Positions 20,704 to 33,468 of a DNA stretch of 64,000 nucleotides are shown here, piece by piece. The number at the start of each line of letters is the position of its first letter. Position 1 is the first letter of the stretch. The stretch lies in assembly GCA_951217055.1 (NCBI GenBank), contig OX578277.1:106090119-106154118 (forward strand), in the 5' to 3' direction. The notes below the pieces were generated by a model. It was given only the letters and a program-made list of their open reading frames with translations, was not told where the DNA came from and ran no database searches. Source of the DNA: Gerris lacustris (lineage: Eukaryota; Arthropoda; Insecta; Hemiptera; Gerridae). The translations under genes and the position numbers were made by a program.

Positions 20704-21249
20704 TATTCGAAGCAATTCGGTATATTTAACCAAAAATAGATTAATTGATTTATAATTATGAAAATATAGAATGAAATATAAATTTATTATAGTGAAGGTA
20801 TAACCTTGGTATGGTTTATTGGTGCAATAGTTTTAAATTTTAAAAGTCCGTTTACCTCGTACAAACAGGTATTTTATGTGATTAACAAGTTATTTCTAAC
20901 TTGCCTTATATTGTAACATTAAACTTTTATCTTGAGTTATTTTATTTAGTTATTCAGTACCGTTATTTTCACCTTTTGGTGAAGGCGTCCACTTGGTTTC
21001 CGAAAATCGGCCCCTTTTTCGAAAAATTGGACATTTTCCATAAGGTATGGGTAAAATGAAAAACTTCTCACATTCTTATTGAGTAGGAGACATTTCCAAT
21101 AGTTGTTGGTTGTGGCTGTAGATCAATGTTGTTTATTGTGAGGTATTACTTAACTAAACAAAGAGTTGGTACTCGTACAGATGAATTTAATAACATCATA
21201 ATTAAATTTATTATTAATTTTTAATAATGAGTGTAGTGAATAATATTTG
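20704..21249. other. No feature recognised
   Basis: AT-rich flank of the TTA element. No gene or repeat boundary visible. Confidence 0.45.
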
Positions 21250-21645
21250 TATTACCTTATATATATGTGTGTCACTTCAGACGATATCTCCCCTTAGGAT
21301 GTACTTCAAAATTTCAAAAAATTTTAAGATGTCAATAATATTAAAAGAAAGGATGAGTTTTATGACCAGAATTTTTTGGATATCATTTAGGGGTCAAATT
21401 TTGACAATTTAGGGTCAAAAATAGCATAGAAACATGTTTTTTCCATTTTACCCCCCTTTTATATGAAAATATGATAAACGTGTACATAACAACAATTACT
21501 GTACTCTTAAAGAGCTTTCCAACGATGTGCATTTTGAAGGGTAAATACTATTTTGACTTTTGTACCCCGTACACGTGTGTACCAATTTTTTTTTTTTTTT
21601 TTTTCACTCATCCAAATTCTTACAAAGAACCACTTCTCGTATTTG
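21250..21645 (+). repeat. Dispersed repeat family K, copy 2
   Basis: Inverted counterpart of 13440-13965: cagacgatatctcccctta, ttaggggtcaaattttgaca, aaagagctttccaacgatg, tttgtaccccgta, followed by a poly-T tract and a cactcatccaaattctta segment. Confidence 0.6.
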
Positions 21646-21832
21646 GTTCAGAATGAGGTAAAGTTGATCACGTAGGCGTTGGCGATATATATGTACATAT
21701 TTATAAGAGTGTGAGTGAGTATGTGCAACTATAAACCAAATTATTGCCTACGTAATATTTATTATTCCGTTTTCTTCAGCCTTGCCTTATGTGAGGATTA
21801 AGGCTTTTGGTGATTCATTACTTAGTTTATTT

Positions 21833-22372
21833 GTATGTACATTACGCGTCGAGTGTGGAAAGTAGAATTTTGCATGCGAGTGTGGAGTTTGCACCCGAGC
21901 AACAGCGAGGGTAGTAAAACCACACGAGCAATGCAAAATGCCGTTTTCGCACGAGTTGCGTACCGTACTTTATCTACGATTGTTAGATTTTAATAATAAC
22001 TACAGAAAAAAACAAAAAAACTTCCTGTATGTAAGTTCGTATTTCTCTTTTGATAAAGATGACATTAATTCATTTGTTGTATTTTTTGCAGAATTAATTA
22101 TTTCGGGATTCGTATTATTCTCCTCCTATTCGTCATAATCACTTAAATCACGCATTGATTTTCACAAAAAACACGATATAAACAATTACTTGTATTAAAC
22201 AAACATCAAATTAGTTTTGTTAAATGTAATCAAACTCGCTAATCGTGCATAAAGTTGAAGAAATTCTTCAGAATTATGATACGCGTTTGCGCAATGAATA
22301 CAAGTACGTAAAGAATCACTTTCTACGCATCTAAACAGAGATACAATGTTTATATTTCGTAACAATCGTAGA
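21833..22372 (-). mobile_element. Composite TA element family A, copy 1
   Basis: Minus orientation. The A2 palindrome is at the left (about tgtacattacgcgtcgagtg) and A1 ends at caatcgtaga|TA (22372). The coding segment begins ATGCGTGATTTAAGTGATTA on the minus strand and has an in-frame stop at codon 10, so this copy is coding-dead. The hairpin region before the start codon is deleted in this copy. Confidence 0.85.
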
Positions 22373-22688
22373 TAAAATATGTTTCTACGAGTACATTTTT
22401 TCCAAAAAACATCTGATTGGACAAGTAGTAGGTAGTTCTTGTTAAATTAAGGTTCGTGTACACTGTACATTATACCACAAAACACTTGCATCTCACCTGT
22501 AAAGGGATAATTATATTGTGATTCTATATTATTTCCCCCAGCTGTCAAAAACACCCAACAATAAAAAATAAAATATGAATATATATAATTTAACAAACCA
22601 CTTGTCAATATGGTTATCAACAACATTATTTTTTCTTCTCCACTTATATCTTTAATTCTAATCTAAACAACAGTATTCTACTATTGTA

Positions 22689-23018
22689 ATTTGGTACGTA
22701 CAACTACTTTTATTTGGTACTTACTACTACTGTTATTTGGTACGTACTACTACTTTTATTTGGTACTTACTACTACTACTGTTAGTTGGTACGTACTACT
22801 ACTTTGATTTGGTACTTACTACTACTGTTATTTGGTAGGTAGTACTACTTTTATTTGGTACTAACTACTACTGTTATTTGGTACGTACTACTACTTTGAT
22901 TTGGTACTTACTACTACTGTTATTTGGTACGTACAACAACTATCATTTGGTCCGTACTACTAATGCTATTTGGTACGTACTACAACTATTATTTGGTATA
23001 TACTACTACTGTTATTTG
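22689..23018. repeat. About 22-bp tandem repeat (tttggtac...tactac)
   Basis: About 14 degenerate units alternate atttggtacgtactactact and atttggtacttactactact. The arrangement suggests a higher-order unit of about 45 bp. Confidence 0.85.
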
Positions 23019-23469
23019 ATTGGTTAAGAACAAAAAAGATTATTGAGAAAAATGTTTTATTTATCCGCCTAAAGTTTGTTTTTAAATTATCAACCTCGAA
23101 GCAGCGCGTCATATGTAGGCCAAAGTTACAAGTTCTGATACTTTACTGGGAATCCCCAAACACCATCTACCTTGAACCGAACAATGTATAACCTTGGACT
23201 TAAACCGCATCCCAAGATGTCTAGTTCATTTCTCAAATTAAAACAAGCACTTTAGGTCTTTAAATAGAATTTCAATCCTACTACTCATCAAGGACATTCC
23301 TAATGATTATAAATTAGTTTTGTTTTTATTAATGAAACGCTTACGATCTTAAGATTAAATATTCCGATCATATTGACGTCTCTATTATGCGTGATTGGAA
23401 TTATAAAAATTTAAATATGAAATTAAAATTTGAATGTCATAACTTTTTGAAGTGGGATACATAAAAGAT

Positions 23470-23585
23470 TGTCATTCCTCATAACGATCACATAGCTTCC
23501 TTTACCTTCAGTACTTACTAATTACCTTTATTAATGGAGGTAAGCTATGTGCCACACTAATTAGCAGCCTTAGGTTTCTATTCTA
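23470..23585. repeat. Internally deleted family D copy
   Basis: Both D ends lie close together: acgatcacatagcttcc near 23485 and aagctatgtgccacactaa near 23543, with the body missing. Confidence 0.55.
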
Positions 23586-23796
23586 GTTAGAGGTGAGTAA
23601 ATTAATTATATTTTACCGTTTTTAAAGATTTTGGTTAATTAAAAGATTTATTAAATGAAAAATAAATAGTTTTAATCAATTATTAATTGCAGTAACACTT
23701 GAGAAATGGCTAAGAAACCTTTTGGAAATAAGCTCCTTATTTATTGCTAATCATACGTTAAAATTAAGTAAGGTAATAGCTATTTACGTATACGTA

Positions 23797-23893
23797 CCTA
23801 GAGCAGTAAGGGCGTTATTACAGGCCGAAGTTTGAAAGCACGAGTGCGTTTAACACCCGAGGCCTGTCATGGCACTTACTGCTCGTGGTGCGT
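23797..23893. repeat. Small foldback, about 37-bp arms
   Basis: gtacctagagcagtaaggg...acaggcc pairs imperfectly with ggcctgtcatggcacttact...gtgcgtac. The loop contains gcacgagtgcg. The layout resembles module A2 of family A, but the sequence is different. Confidence 0.6.
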
Positions 23894-24224
23894 ACACTAT
23901 TTTATCGCCCACCACATGTAAACTAATTACAAAACACGTAAATATTTTGCCGTAATCTTCAAAACAATAAATGCATATTAAGTTTAAATCAGTACCAAAA
24001 CAAACCGCAGTTATAAAAATATTGATTGTTTACAAATTGAACAGCTGACGCTGAGAACTATTAGCGCTTCTTCTTGCACTCCGCGGCCCGGCCAGGAAGC
24101 GGCCGCTTCTCGAACTACTAGTGGCCCTGTAATGAAAAAGCATGCATTTTTACAGGCCCAGGGCTGTAAAATGGAACTTTACCGGCCACTTAGGATAGGA
24201 ATGCTTTCAAGTGGAGGGCGGTAA

Positions 24225-25110
24225 AAATAGTTATTTATGTAACTAAACAGCAAAATGGAATTTTAGTGACGAGTGATTGTTAGTCTCCGAGCCGAAAGCG
24301 AGGACAGGCAATGGATAATAAAGGTCAATTAGGTAATTTACCTAATTAAAATTAAGGCAAGCACTGAATACACGAGTCAGAAATGTTGCCATTGCTGCCT
24401 TGTTGCATAGAATATTTTATCTATGGGCGGCAGAAAAATAAACTGCTAAAATACCATCTTTAATTAATAACTTAAGACTTCCTTAAGACCAAACAACAAT
24501 TAAATTAAACAATACAAGGAACCAACTACTTTACTTACTATTAATAACTATATATGTTATATTAATAAGGTATAATAACATTGTAACTAAAATTAAAATA
24601 GCTTTGGTACGATAACAATTAGCGAATAGCAAACTGAATCTATCACAACAATGAATTTGTTGTAGACAAAATACAAAACACTTATTAATAACAAACAAAA
24701 TTTCTGAATGAATAATGCATAAAACAATGTAAACTATTTTTTTACTAACTAAGTACTAAAACTATTAAAGATATCTTGCAAGAATTTTAATAAATTAAGA
24801 AAATAAGTACTTATGATAAATCAAGAAAAACAGCTGGTCTAATCAAGAATGACTTCAATTATAATATGCATGTTTGCATGAAGCTGCAGTTAGCCAGTTA
24901 TCCGCTTTTCTTTTCTTTTTAATTAAAGATCTACAAATCACTGATGACTTATTAAACAGGACAACAAATAAAAACAAATTATTTTATAAATAAAAAGTTT
25001 ATTTGTTAATGATTACTTATTAAACTATTAATATATAATGTTATAAGATGAAGATAATAATATAAACAATATAAAAGATAATAATGTAAACAATAAACGA
25101 TAATAATATA
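24225..25110 (+). repeat. Diverged single arm of foldback family E
   Basis: Begins atagttatttatgtaacta, then cagcaaaatggaatttta, ctccgagccgaaagcgagga, gctgccttgttgcatagaat and the AT-rich interior shared with the arms of 28564-30460. No partner arm is found at this site. Confidence 0.65.
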
Positions 25111-25579
25111 AAATAATAATTTCTAATCACTGCAGGAAAAAAAGCCATAGATAAGAAAGTTGAGGGCTGTAAAGAAACCATAGTTCACTAGTTTATAGAT
25201 TGCAGGTCAGAATGACGTAGATGTGCTGTCGATGATTAATATAGGATTTTTTTTTAAAGAAAGAGGTAAACCAGCTGGTAACCCTTGTTAGGACGAAATC
25301 CTGAGTACTTAGGTTGTTTTTTGGGGTCAAAAAGAAGCAAGAGGGTCCTTGTAAGTCGAGAGAGCGGATACGTGACCATTCAGTTTAAGATTACAGATAA
25401 GGTCATCACTCCTACAACTATACCATGGCTGGTGACATGAGTCAAATAGCCTTCAAGCTTTCCATCTCCTTTCCCATTTATATTATAATATTTTGGAGGA
25501 TTTTAAAGAAAGATGGGTTAGCTAAATTAATGTACAAAGTGGCGCAAAAGTAGGTATATGCGTATATAATGTAGTATGC

Positions 25580-26310
25580 CAGGTGTTTCAAAATATGTGT
25601 CGGAAAATTAAGAGTGTGTTCATTGGCTTATTCTAAAGAAAACAAGTAAGGCGCGCTTCACGTAAGTACGTGGGGGTGATAATCGCCGGTTTCTGTACAT
25701 TAAAGTTAAAATTATTATGTGTAATATAATTACACTAATTTTATTAGTAATATTATTTTTCTACTCTTCAAGACCTTTAAATTGATGTATAACATGTCAT
25801 ATTTACTAAGAACTTTTTTTAGTCGCCCATCATATTGGCCGCCATCTTGAAAATATTACGTGTGAAATTTTAATAGTTGCACATTCTTTTTCTTCATTTC
25901 AAGACCTTTAAATTGATATATAACATGTCATGGTGACTAAAAACAAGATTTTTATGTTTTTTGACAAAATGTCGTAGACAATTAAACGCTTTCCACAAGT
26001 GTTATATATTTTTGTAATCCACTCTTCAATACCTTTCATTTGATACCTCACTCAAAATTTTAAAAAAATATTTTTTTCGCGTGACGTGAATTATCTGTCA
26101 TTTTTAATTTGAACAGGTGATACTTTTGAGTTCGCTATATTTTTCCTGTGTGCGTGTCAAAACGTTCTTTAATATTGGAAAGTTTCATGTTTTTATCTCT
26201 TTTGATTCAAAAGTCATTGGAACCGTACAGAGTGACAGACGGACGGACAGACAGACAGACACAGGAACGAAACTTTTTTTGGTTTTACCAACGAAACCCT
26301 AAAAATTACT
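25580..26310. repeat. Repeat related to family J, with tetranucleotide-like gacagacag run
   Basis: Contains ttcaagacctttaaattgat twice in tandem-like order (about 25760 and 25900) and ends acgaaaccctaaaaa near 26300, comparable to the right end of family J. The frames through acagacggacggacagacag are repeat artefacts. Confidence 0.45.
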
Positions 26311-26868
26311 CGTATGATTTTTATGAAATTTGGATGGTAGGTCATAATTAGCCCATTGTTGGTTCCATATAAGTTTTAACCTTCTAAATGTATTTATCAT
26401 TTGTAATATTTAGGGACAGGTCGACTTATAATTTTGACTTATAATTTTGACAGGTCGACTTTTGATTGTGATTCAATCAATGTATATAGATATGACCTTG
26501 TTTATGATTTTAAAAAACTTTCAACGGATGCAAACATAAACAAGGTTAAATTACGACATTTATTCAAAGTTGTGACGAACGATAAAAATAAAGCACGCGG
26601 AATTATGCGAAAGAATTCATTTTATAGAGTAATAATATAAATCAAGTAATGAAGTAGCATCATCGCTTGAATAAGATAGAATAGCTAAGTAGCAATATCG
26701 CTAGATGAGAAGAATGGGACGACCTTGCAATATATACGAGGTATGGTGACAAGCATGTGTTAGTCGATATAGCATAGCTTTAAGAAGCTGGAGAACTAAA
26801 GTAGATAGTAGATGCCGTGCTGGAAGAATGCAAATTTTAGATATGACCAAAGCCATATAATATTCAAA
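26311..26868. other. No gene recognised
   Basis: The first 80 bases match the inside of family D (aattagcccattgttggt). The 68-codon frame at 26434-26640 uses a non-ATG start and has no recognisable motif. Confidence 0.4.
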
Positions 26869-26873
26869 TTTTT

Positions 26874-27180
26874 AAGTTTTTGGTAGCTTTCATACTACGG
26901 AAAGATTACATTTTACTTTAAATCAAATTATAATTATCAATAGCTGCGGGAGACATACAATATTCGGGGAGTTTGTATCGGTAACGACAGAGAAAAATCA
27001 TTCTCCCGTATGGCTCAATTGGTAAGAGCACATGTAACGGATTAATAGGAGGACCCGTGGTTCGAGTCCCGGTGAGGAGGTCTATTTTTCTCTGTATCTC
27101 CCGTAGTTATTGATAATTATAATTTGATTTAAAGTAAAATTTAATCTTTCCGTAGTACGAAAACTACCAAAAACTTTAAA
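26874..27180. mobile_element. Foldback element carrying a tRNA-like core, two-armed copy 2
   Basis: Arms of about 80 bp (ttggtagctttcatactacg...aaattataattatcaatagc and its inverse) enclose tRNA-like sequence at 27002-27082 with box A (TGGCTCAATTGGTAAGAGC) and box B (GGTTCGAGTCC). A second, one-armed unit follows at 27180-27480. The 7-bp acceptor stem can form but the T stem has two mismatches. Confidence 0.75.
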
Positions 27181-27480
27181 AATTTGAATTTCTAATAGAT
27201 TGTACTAGGTACAGGTACTAATTGAGTACTTTATAATTATAAGCGTTAATTCTCGGTCTAGTTCTATTGCCGTGAATATTTGCCTCTCTAGATTTGTAAA
27301 ATAAGATTGAAAGCCTTGATTCGGGGAATTTGTATCGGTAACGACAGAGAAAAATCATTCTCCCGTATAGCTCAGTTGGTAAAAGCACCTGTAACGGATT
27401 AATAGGAGAACCCGTGGTTCGAGTCCCGGTGCGGGGGTCTATTTTTCTCTGTATGTCTCCCGTAGTTATTGATAATTATC
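27181..27480 (+). repeat. tRNA-like repeat, long-body copy
   Basis: Body blocks (attgtactaggtacaggtac, ttctcggtctagttctatt) lead into box A (TAGCTCAGTTGGTAAAAGC), an acggatt loop that loosely resembles tRNA-Arg(ACG), and box B (GGTTCGAGTCC) at 27415-27425. It ends at tctcccgtagttattgata without the outer arm. Confidence 0.65.
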
Positions 27481-28065
27481 ATAATATTAAATTATATCCC
27501 TATAGGCAGCGCATATTGTCGGGGTGTATCCTAAATTCACGAATATAAAAAACCTCACTTCAGGAGAGCAAAAAGTCCATCTTCCTTTTTTGTATGAATC
27601 AAAATAAATTACGAGTTTGATGGATTTTGATTCATACAATATGTAGTGGATTATCGAAGAGGAATAACTAAGACACAATTGTTTGAACTTAGAACCAAGA
27701 TAATCCTTTTAATTTTGTTATAATAATTTTTAAACACAAACTGAACTCATCTTTACTGGTCTTATATTATTACTTTGCTTTGTAAGTTTCATCGCACACC
27801 TATTACCCCAATTTTGAACCACTTCCCGTCTTTCAATCTTCCCCACATTTTGCACATTGAAACAATTTAGGTGAATAATACAGAAACCAAAAAAAAAAAA
27901 ATTGAAAATAAGACCATTTTTTAAAAATGGTATTTTTATATTAATTATTTTATTAATAATCTTGTCAATTTATAGTAAAAAAATTGACAAGTATATTAAA
28001 TAAATTAAAATGTTCAGATTTGCACAGGTTTAGTAAAACAGAAATTTACTAACACAATAAGTAAG
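27481..28065. other. No feature recognised
   Basis: AT-rich. The minus-strand frame here has no recognisable domain. Confidence 0.45.
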
Positions 28066-28069
28066 ATAA

Positions 28070-28563
28070 ACTTTTTATCTACTCACGGCAGCAAAATACT
28101 TAACTGTTTTTAGGCTGGAAAGTACTTTTTCGCTGATTTGTCATTAAAATATTAAAAACAGGCTGGAAAGTAGTTAAAACAGTCAGGAAAATACTTCCTC
28201 TGCCTAGGCAGGGAAATATTTTCCCCCAAATATTTGTTTCCAGGCAGAGAAAGTACAGTGTTTACCAGTTCATGTCATAACCTCTGATTTTGTTTGTGTT
28301 TAGTTTTATTTTAATTTGAGTTATTTTAATTTAGTTTCATACTTGTTTTATTACAAAGCAGTGTTATATTATTAATGTGTTAATAATATTATTATTATTT
28401 AAAAGTTTAAAAATGCTGAAAAAAATAAGCTGAAAAAGGATTTTATCTACTAGCGGCAGCAAAATTAAACATTACTTAACTGTTTTTAGGCTGGAAAGTA
28501 CTATTTCCCTGATTTGTCATTAAAATATTAAAAACAGGCAGGAAAGTAGTTAAAACTGTCAGG
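28070..28563. repeat. Repeat sharing the core of the family E palindrome
   Basis: Contains ctctgcctaggcagggaaat, gtttttaggctggaaagtac and aatttgctgcc-type blocks that recur at the centre of the 28564-30460 palindrome, including a partial inverted pair around 28190-28260. Confidence 0.6.
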
Positions 28564-30460
28564 AATAGTTATTTATGTAACTAGGCAGCAAAATGGAATT
28601 TTACTGACAAGTGATTAGATTAGCCTCCGAGCCGAAGGCGAGGACAGGCTATGAAAATTAACTGCCGAGGCGAAGCCGAGGCAGGTAATTTACCTATTTG
28701 ACTGCCGAGGCGAAGCTGAGGCAGGCAATGAATAAACGAGGCAGAAATGTTTCCTTTGCTGCCTTGTTGCATACAATATTTTATCTACTTGCGGAAGAAA
28801 AATGAAGCTGCTAAAATATTATCTTTATTAATATAACATAGTTAATAACTATGTGTAATATAAATTAAGATAATAACATATGTATTAACTAAAATTAATG
28901 TTCAAATAAGAAACGGGAATAATAACAATAAGTGAAAAGCAAACTCAATCTATAACAACAAAATACAAAACTCAAGTTTATAACACACATAACTTCTGAA
29001 TGAATAATGCACGCAATATAAAATATTTATTTATATTTTTACTATAAAATTAATAAAAGTGTTAAAGATATCTTCTAGTGCTTAAAAGAAAAGAAGTAAC
29101 TAGGATACATCAAGAAAAGTAGCTAGTTTAATCTAGAAAGACTTCAATAATAAAAATAATATGGATGTTCAATGTTTACATGACGCTACAGTTTAATCAG
29201 TGACTCTACTTTTTTTTAATTAAAGATCTACTAATCATTGAACTTATTTAACAGAATTAACAAATATAGACAAATTATTTTATTATTAATACGTTTATTT
29301 ATTATTAAATATTACTTATTTAACTATAATATATAATGTTATAAGATAGAGATAATAGTATAAACTGTTCTTGCCAAAATAAGAGGTTATGACACGCAGT
29401 GGTAAACACTGTTACTTTCTCTGCCTAGGCAGGGAAATATTTCCCTGCCTAGGCAGAGAAAGTATTTTCCTGACTGTTTTAACTACTTTCCTGCCTGTTT
29501 TTAATATTTTAATGACAAATCAGGGAAATAGTTCTTTCCAGCCTAAAAACAGTTAAGTAATGTTTAATTTTGCTGCCGCGAGTAGATAAAATAATTTCCC
29601 TGCCTAGGCAGAGAAAGTAACAGTGTTTACCACTGCGTGTCATAACCTCTTATTTTGGCAAGAACAGTTTATACTATTATCTCTATCTTATAACATTATA
29701 TATTTTAGTTAAATAAGTAATATTTAATAAATAAACGTTTTAATAATAAAATAATTTGTTTATATTTGTTAATTCTGTTAAATAAGTTCAAGGATTAGTA
29801 GATCTTTAATTAAAAAAAATAGTAGTAGTATACTGTAGCGTCATGTAAACATTGAACATCCATAATTATTTTTATTATTGAAGTCATTCTAGATTAGACT
29901 ACCTACTTTTCTTGATGTATCCTAGTTACTTCTTTTCTTTTAAGCAATAGAAGATATCTTTAACACTTTTATTAATTTTTTAGTAAAAATATAAATAAAT
30001 ATATTATTGCGTGCATTATTCACTCAGAAGTTATGTGTGATATAAACGTGTGTTTTGTTTATGTTGTTATAGATTGAGTTTGCTTTTCACTTATTGTTAT
30101 TATTCCAAAGTTTCTTATTTGAACATTAATTTTAGTTACTACATATGGTTTTATCTTTATTAATATGACACTTAGTTATTAACTATGTTATATTAATAAA
30201 GATAACATTTTAGCAGCTTCATTTTTCTTCCGCAAGTAGATAAAATATTGTATGCAACAAGGCAGCAAAGGAAACATTTCTGCCTCGTTTATTCATTGCC
30301 TGCCTCGGCTTCGCCTCGGCAGTCAAATAGGTAAATTACCTGCCTCGGCTTCGCCTCGGCAGTTAATTATCATAGCCTGTCCTCGCCTTCGGCTCGGAGG
30401 CTAATCTAATCACTCGTCAGTAAAATTCCATTTTGCTGCCTAGTTACATAAATAACTATT
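28564..30460. mobile_element. Large foldback element family E, about 0.9-kb arms
   Basis: The left arm starts aatagttatttatgtaacta and the right arm ends tagttacataaataactatt. Both carry, in mirror order, ccgagccgaaggcgaggaca, two gccgaggcgaagc-type repeats, gctgccttgttgcatacaat and cttgccaaaataagaggtta. By eye the arms differ by only a few percent. The centre (about 29446-29596) contains a second tctctgcctaggcagggaaa palindrome. No transposase is visible. Diverged or partial copies lie at 14800-15235, 24225-25110 and 30590-31380. Confidence 0.85.
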
Positions 30461-30589
30461 AATTGTAGGTCTTTGAATAATTAATCTCGAGTAAAAAGTG
30501 GCAACACTGAAGCACGACTTGTTTTGGTTTAAGTTTATTGACGATTCATCTTAAACTCTTCCTAAGCTTCCATTTTTTTTTTATCTGCA

Positions 30590-31380
30590 TAGTGTGAGTA
30601 GATAAAATATTGTATGCAACAAGGCAGCAAAGGAAACATTTCTGCCTCGTTTATTCATTGCCTGTCGTGGCGCAGCTGAGCCAGTCAAATAGGTATAAAT
30701 TACCTTATTTATCAAGCCTGTCCTCGTCTTCGGCTCGGAGGCTAATCTAATCACTCGTCAGTTATTTTATTAAATCAAATTATAATTATTCAACGGGAGA
30801 TGGACCGAGAAAAATAGACTCCAGTGCCGGGACTCGAAACACGGGCCTCTATATTTCCAGTATAGTTCATTTGTCAACTAAGCTACATACTGAAGAATAA
30901 TTTCCTCTGTCAATAACGATACCTAGTCCCGAATTAAGCTTTCAGGTTTCCACAAGTCTAGGCGTCGACATTTACGACAATAGAACTAGACCGAGAATTA
31001 TCGCTTATAATTATAAAGTTCCCAATTGGTACCTGCACCTTGTACAATCAATTAGAAATTCATTTTTAAGTTTTTGGTAGTATTCATACTACGGAAAGTT
31101 TAAATTTTAATTTAAATCAAATTATAATTATTATTAACAACGGGAGATAGACAGAGAAAAATAGACTCCAGCGCCAAATCTCGAACCACGGGCCTCTATA
31201 TCTGTATCTTTCTCTGTCTATCTCCCATATAATTAAGTTGACAGTACTTACTTTTTCGCCCTACTTTTGAGTCCTGGGAAGAAAATACTTACTTTAGCCC
31301 CTCTATACTATGCCAAAATCATAACTTTTTCTCCCTACTGGAGATAAATTCCATTTTGCTGCCTAGTTACATAAATAACT
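30590..31380 (-). repeat. Family E fragment interrupted by tRNA-like repeats
   Basis: 30598-30765 and 31340-31380 are E sequence (gcaacaaggcagcaaaggaa; ttttgctgcctagttacata). Between them lie a long-body tRNA-like repeat (about 30770-31070) and the start of a second one (31075-31230), each with aaatcaaattataattatt and a box B complement (gggactcgaaacacgggc; atctcgaaccacgggcc). Confidence 0.6.
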
Positions 31381-31439
31381 ATTGCTCTCCTAAAGTGAGA
31401 TTTCAAACTCAAAGTTAATGGACTTTCAGTTATATATAC

Positions 31440-31720
31440 CTATACTTATCTAACTTGTAATTCCACAAATAACTTGACACTTAAGCTCCTTTCAGTATTA
31501 TATTATATACCTACTACATATAATCAAACTGTTTATTTCACTATAACTTTACACAGGAGCGTCTTACAGTTTTACATGCCTACTAATCACTTTTTTCACT
31601 GTAACTTGACACTTAAGCTCCTTTCAGTATTATATACCTATCTAATCAAACTGTTTATTTTACTATAACTTGACACTTAAGCGTCTTACAGTTTGATATA
31701 CCTTCTAATCAAACTTAGAA
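31440..31720. repeat. Imperfect tandem repeat of about 60 bp
   Basis: aacttgacacttaagctcct, tttcagtattatataccta and taatcaaactgtttatttta recur three to four times with small deletions. Confidence 0.7.
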
Positions 31721-32217
31721 CTTAGAAAGGATAAATAGTTTGTTGTTTAGTATATTCTCCCTATGATTTATATTCAGATTCATTTAAATGTTTTATTCAG
31801 ATTTTTTTAAAATGCAACAAGATATTATGCAGTTACTAAATATTCTTTGTATTATGCATTGTTATGCAGTATACGATACTCCGTAACAATGCAGTGACGT
31901 ATACAACTTTGTATCCTCGTGCTGCGTAGTTGCCAAGTCAGAAAATGTTTTTAAATTCAAACGAATCGAGTTATTTGGGAAAGAAAAAGTTTGAGTTTGA
32001 AAGGGACAGAGAATAGAGAGGGGAGACAGACAAACATCATGTACTTGTACTGGATAAATTAGACCTACTTAGTAGAACTTACTTGGACAGAACGACAGAA
32101 GGAGACTTGGCTAAACCAAAGATCTCACAACTTTTGGAACGAAGTTCCTTACGGCACGTTCTGGGGCCCGGGAGTGAATCCGAAAAAAATCACAGGGAAG
32201 TACTTGCGTCCAAGTAC

Positions 32218-33095
32218 TTTTTAGGGTTTTGTAGATGAGTAAGCATACCCGTTATGTAATTATGATTTTTTTGTCTTCGATCACAAGGGTCCCGGGTTCG
32301 ATCCCCCGGGGGGTCACAATGTTTTTTATCAGTAATAAAGACAAGATAAATTACATTTTTCAGGAAATTTGCATCGACCCACCATAAGGTATAACCATGA
32401 ATTATTTCGAAATTTTAGGACCAACCGTTATATAGTGGTTGGGGGGGGGGGGGGAATGTTATTTGGGTATATTTTGATTTATTTAACCAATAAGAAATGC
32501 AACATTTAAAAAAGCATATATATATATTTGTGTCCTACTCTTCAGCAGCTTTCATTTGATACCAAACTCAAAATTTTCAAAAAATAAAATTTTGGGCGCA
32601 CTTCACTTTTTCAAGACCAAAATTGGCAATTTTTGAAAATTTAGGTTGAACTCACGGAATTTTTATCGCGCCACAATAAGGTATTAGCATGAATTATTTC
32701 GAAATTTTAGCACCAGCCGATCTATAGTGGTTGGGGGGGGGGGGATTTTTTTTGGGTATATTTTGATTTTTTTAACCAATAAGAAATGTAAAATTTAAAA
32801 AAGCATACATATATTTGTGTCCTACTCTTCAGCAGCTTTCATTTGATACCCCACTCAAAAATTAAAAAAAAACAATTTTTGAGTTTATCACATTTTTTCG
32901 AATTGCGCATGCGCATATCTAATTTTGAACTTCTATATAATTTTCCTGTGGTTGGGTCAAAAAGTTGCACCAGTGATTCAAATTTCAGCACTTTCGCTTA
33001 AACGGTTCGGGCCCTATGAACCAAAGAGCGACGGACAGACGGACACATCACCCTCGGCATAAGGGTTTTGAGAAGTATCTACAAAACCCTAAAAA
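32218..33095 (+). mobile_element. TIR element family J, copy 1
   Basis: A 19-bp perfect terminal inverted repeat: TTTTTAGGGTTTTGTAGAT (left) and ATCTACAAAACCCTAAAAA (right). A box-B-like GGTTCGATCCC lies at about 32298-32308. The body contains a tandem duplication of about 300 bp (gaattatttcgaaattttag at two places) and two poly-G runs. A related copy lies at 62838-63396. Confidence 0.75.
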
Positions 33096-33468
33096 CGACC
33101 ATCACAAAATCACAGTCACAAAATCAAGCGTCACGAAATCTATCGATGTCGATAACTTGAGTAAAAGATTACCGGGATAGATGAAATTTGGTATCCATGC
33201 TCATTTTACCAATGCCTATGTTGAGTTCGTTGGACAACGTTATCCGCCCAAGCGTTCACGCGCAACGCTCTCGCAAATGTAAGCTTTAAATTTAAAATTG
33301 GATTTTTAGGACGGGAAACAATTCTAACATCATCTATTTAATGAGACAAACAACTTTTTTAAATATTTGTTTTTTAGTAAAACGAACTCCGACACTGCTA
33401 TGAAGTGATATAAATCACTAAATTTATTAAAGCGGACCTAAACGTTTAAAATAAAAAAAAAGTTTTTA

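Noticed and set aside
26998..27440. Functional tRNA genes at 27002 and 27362
   Set aside because: Box A and box B are good but the T stem is mismatched, copies vary, and all sit in the same dispersed repeat; these are tRNA-derived repeats.
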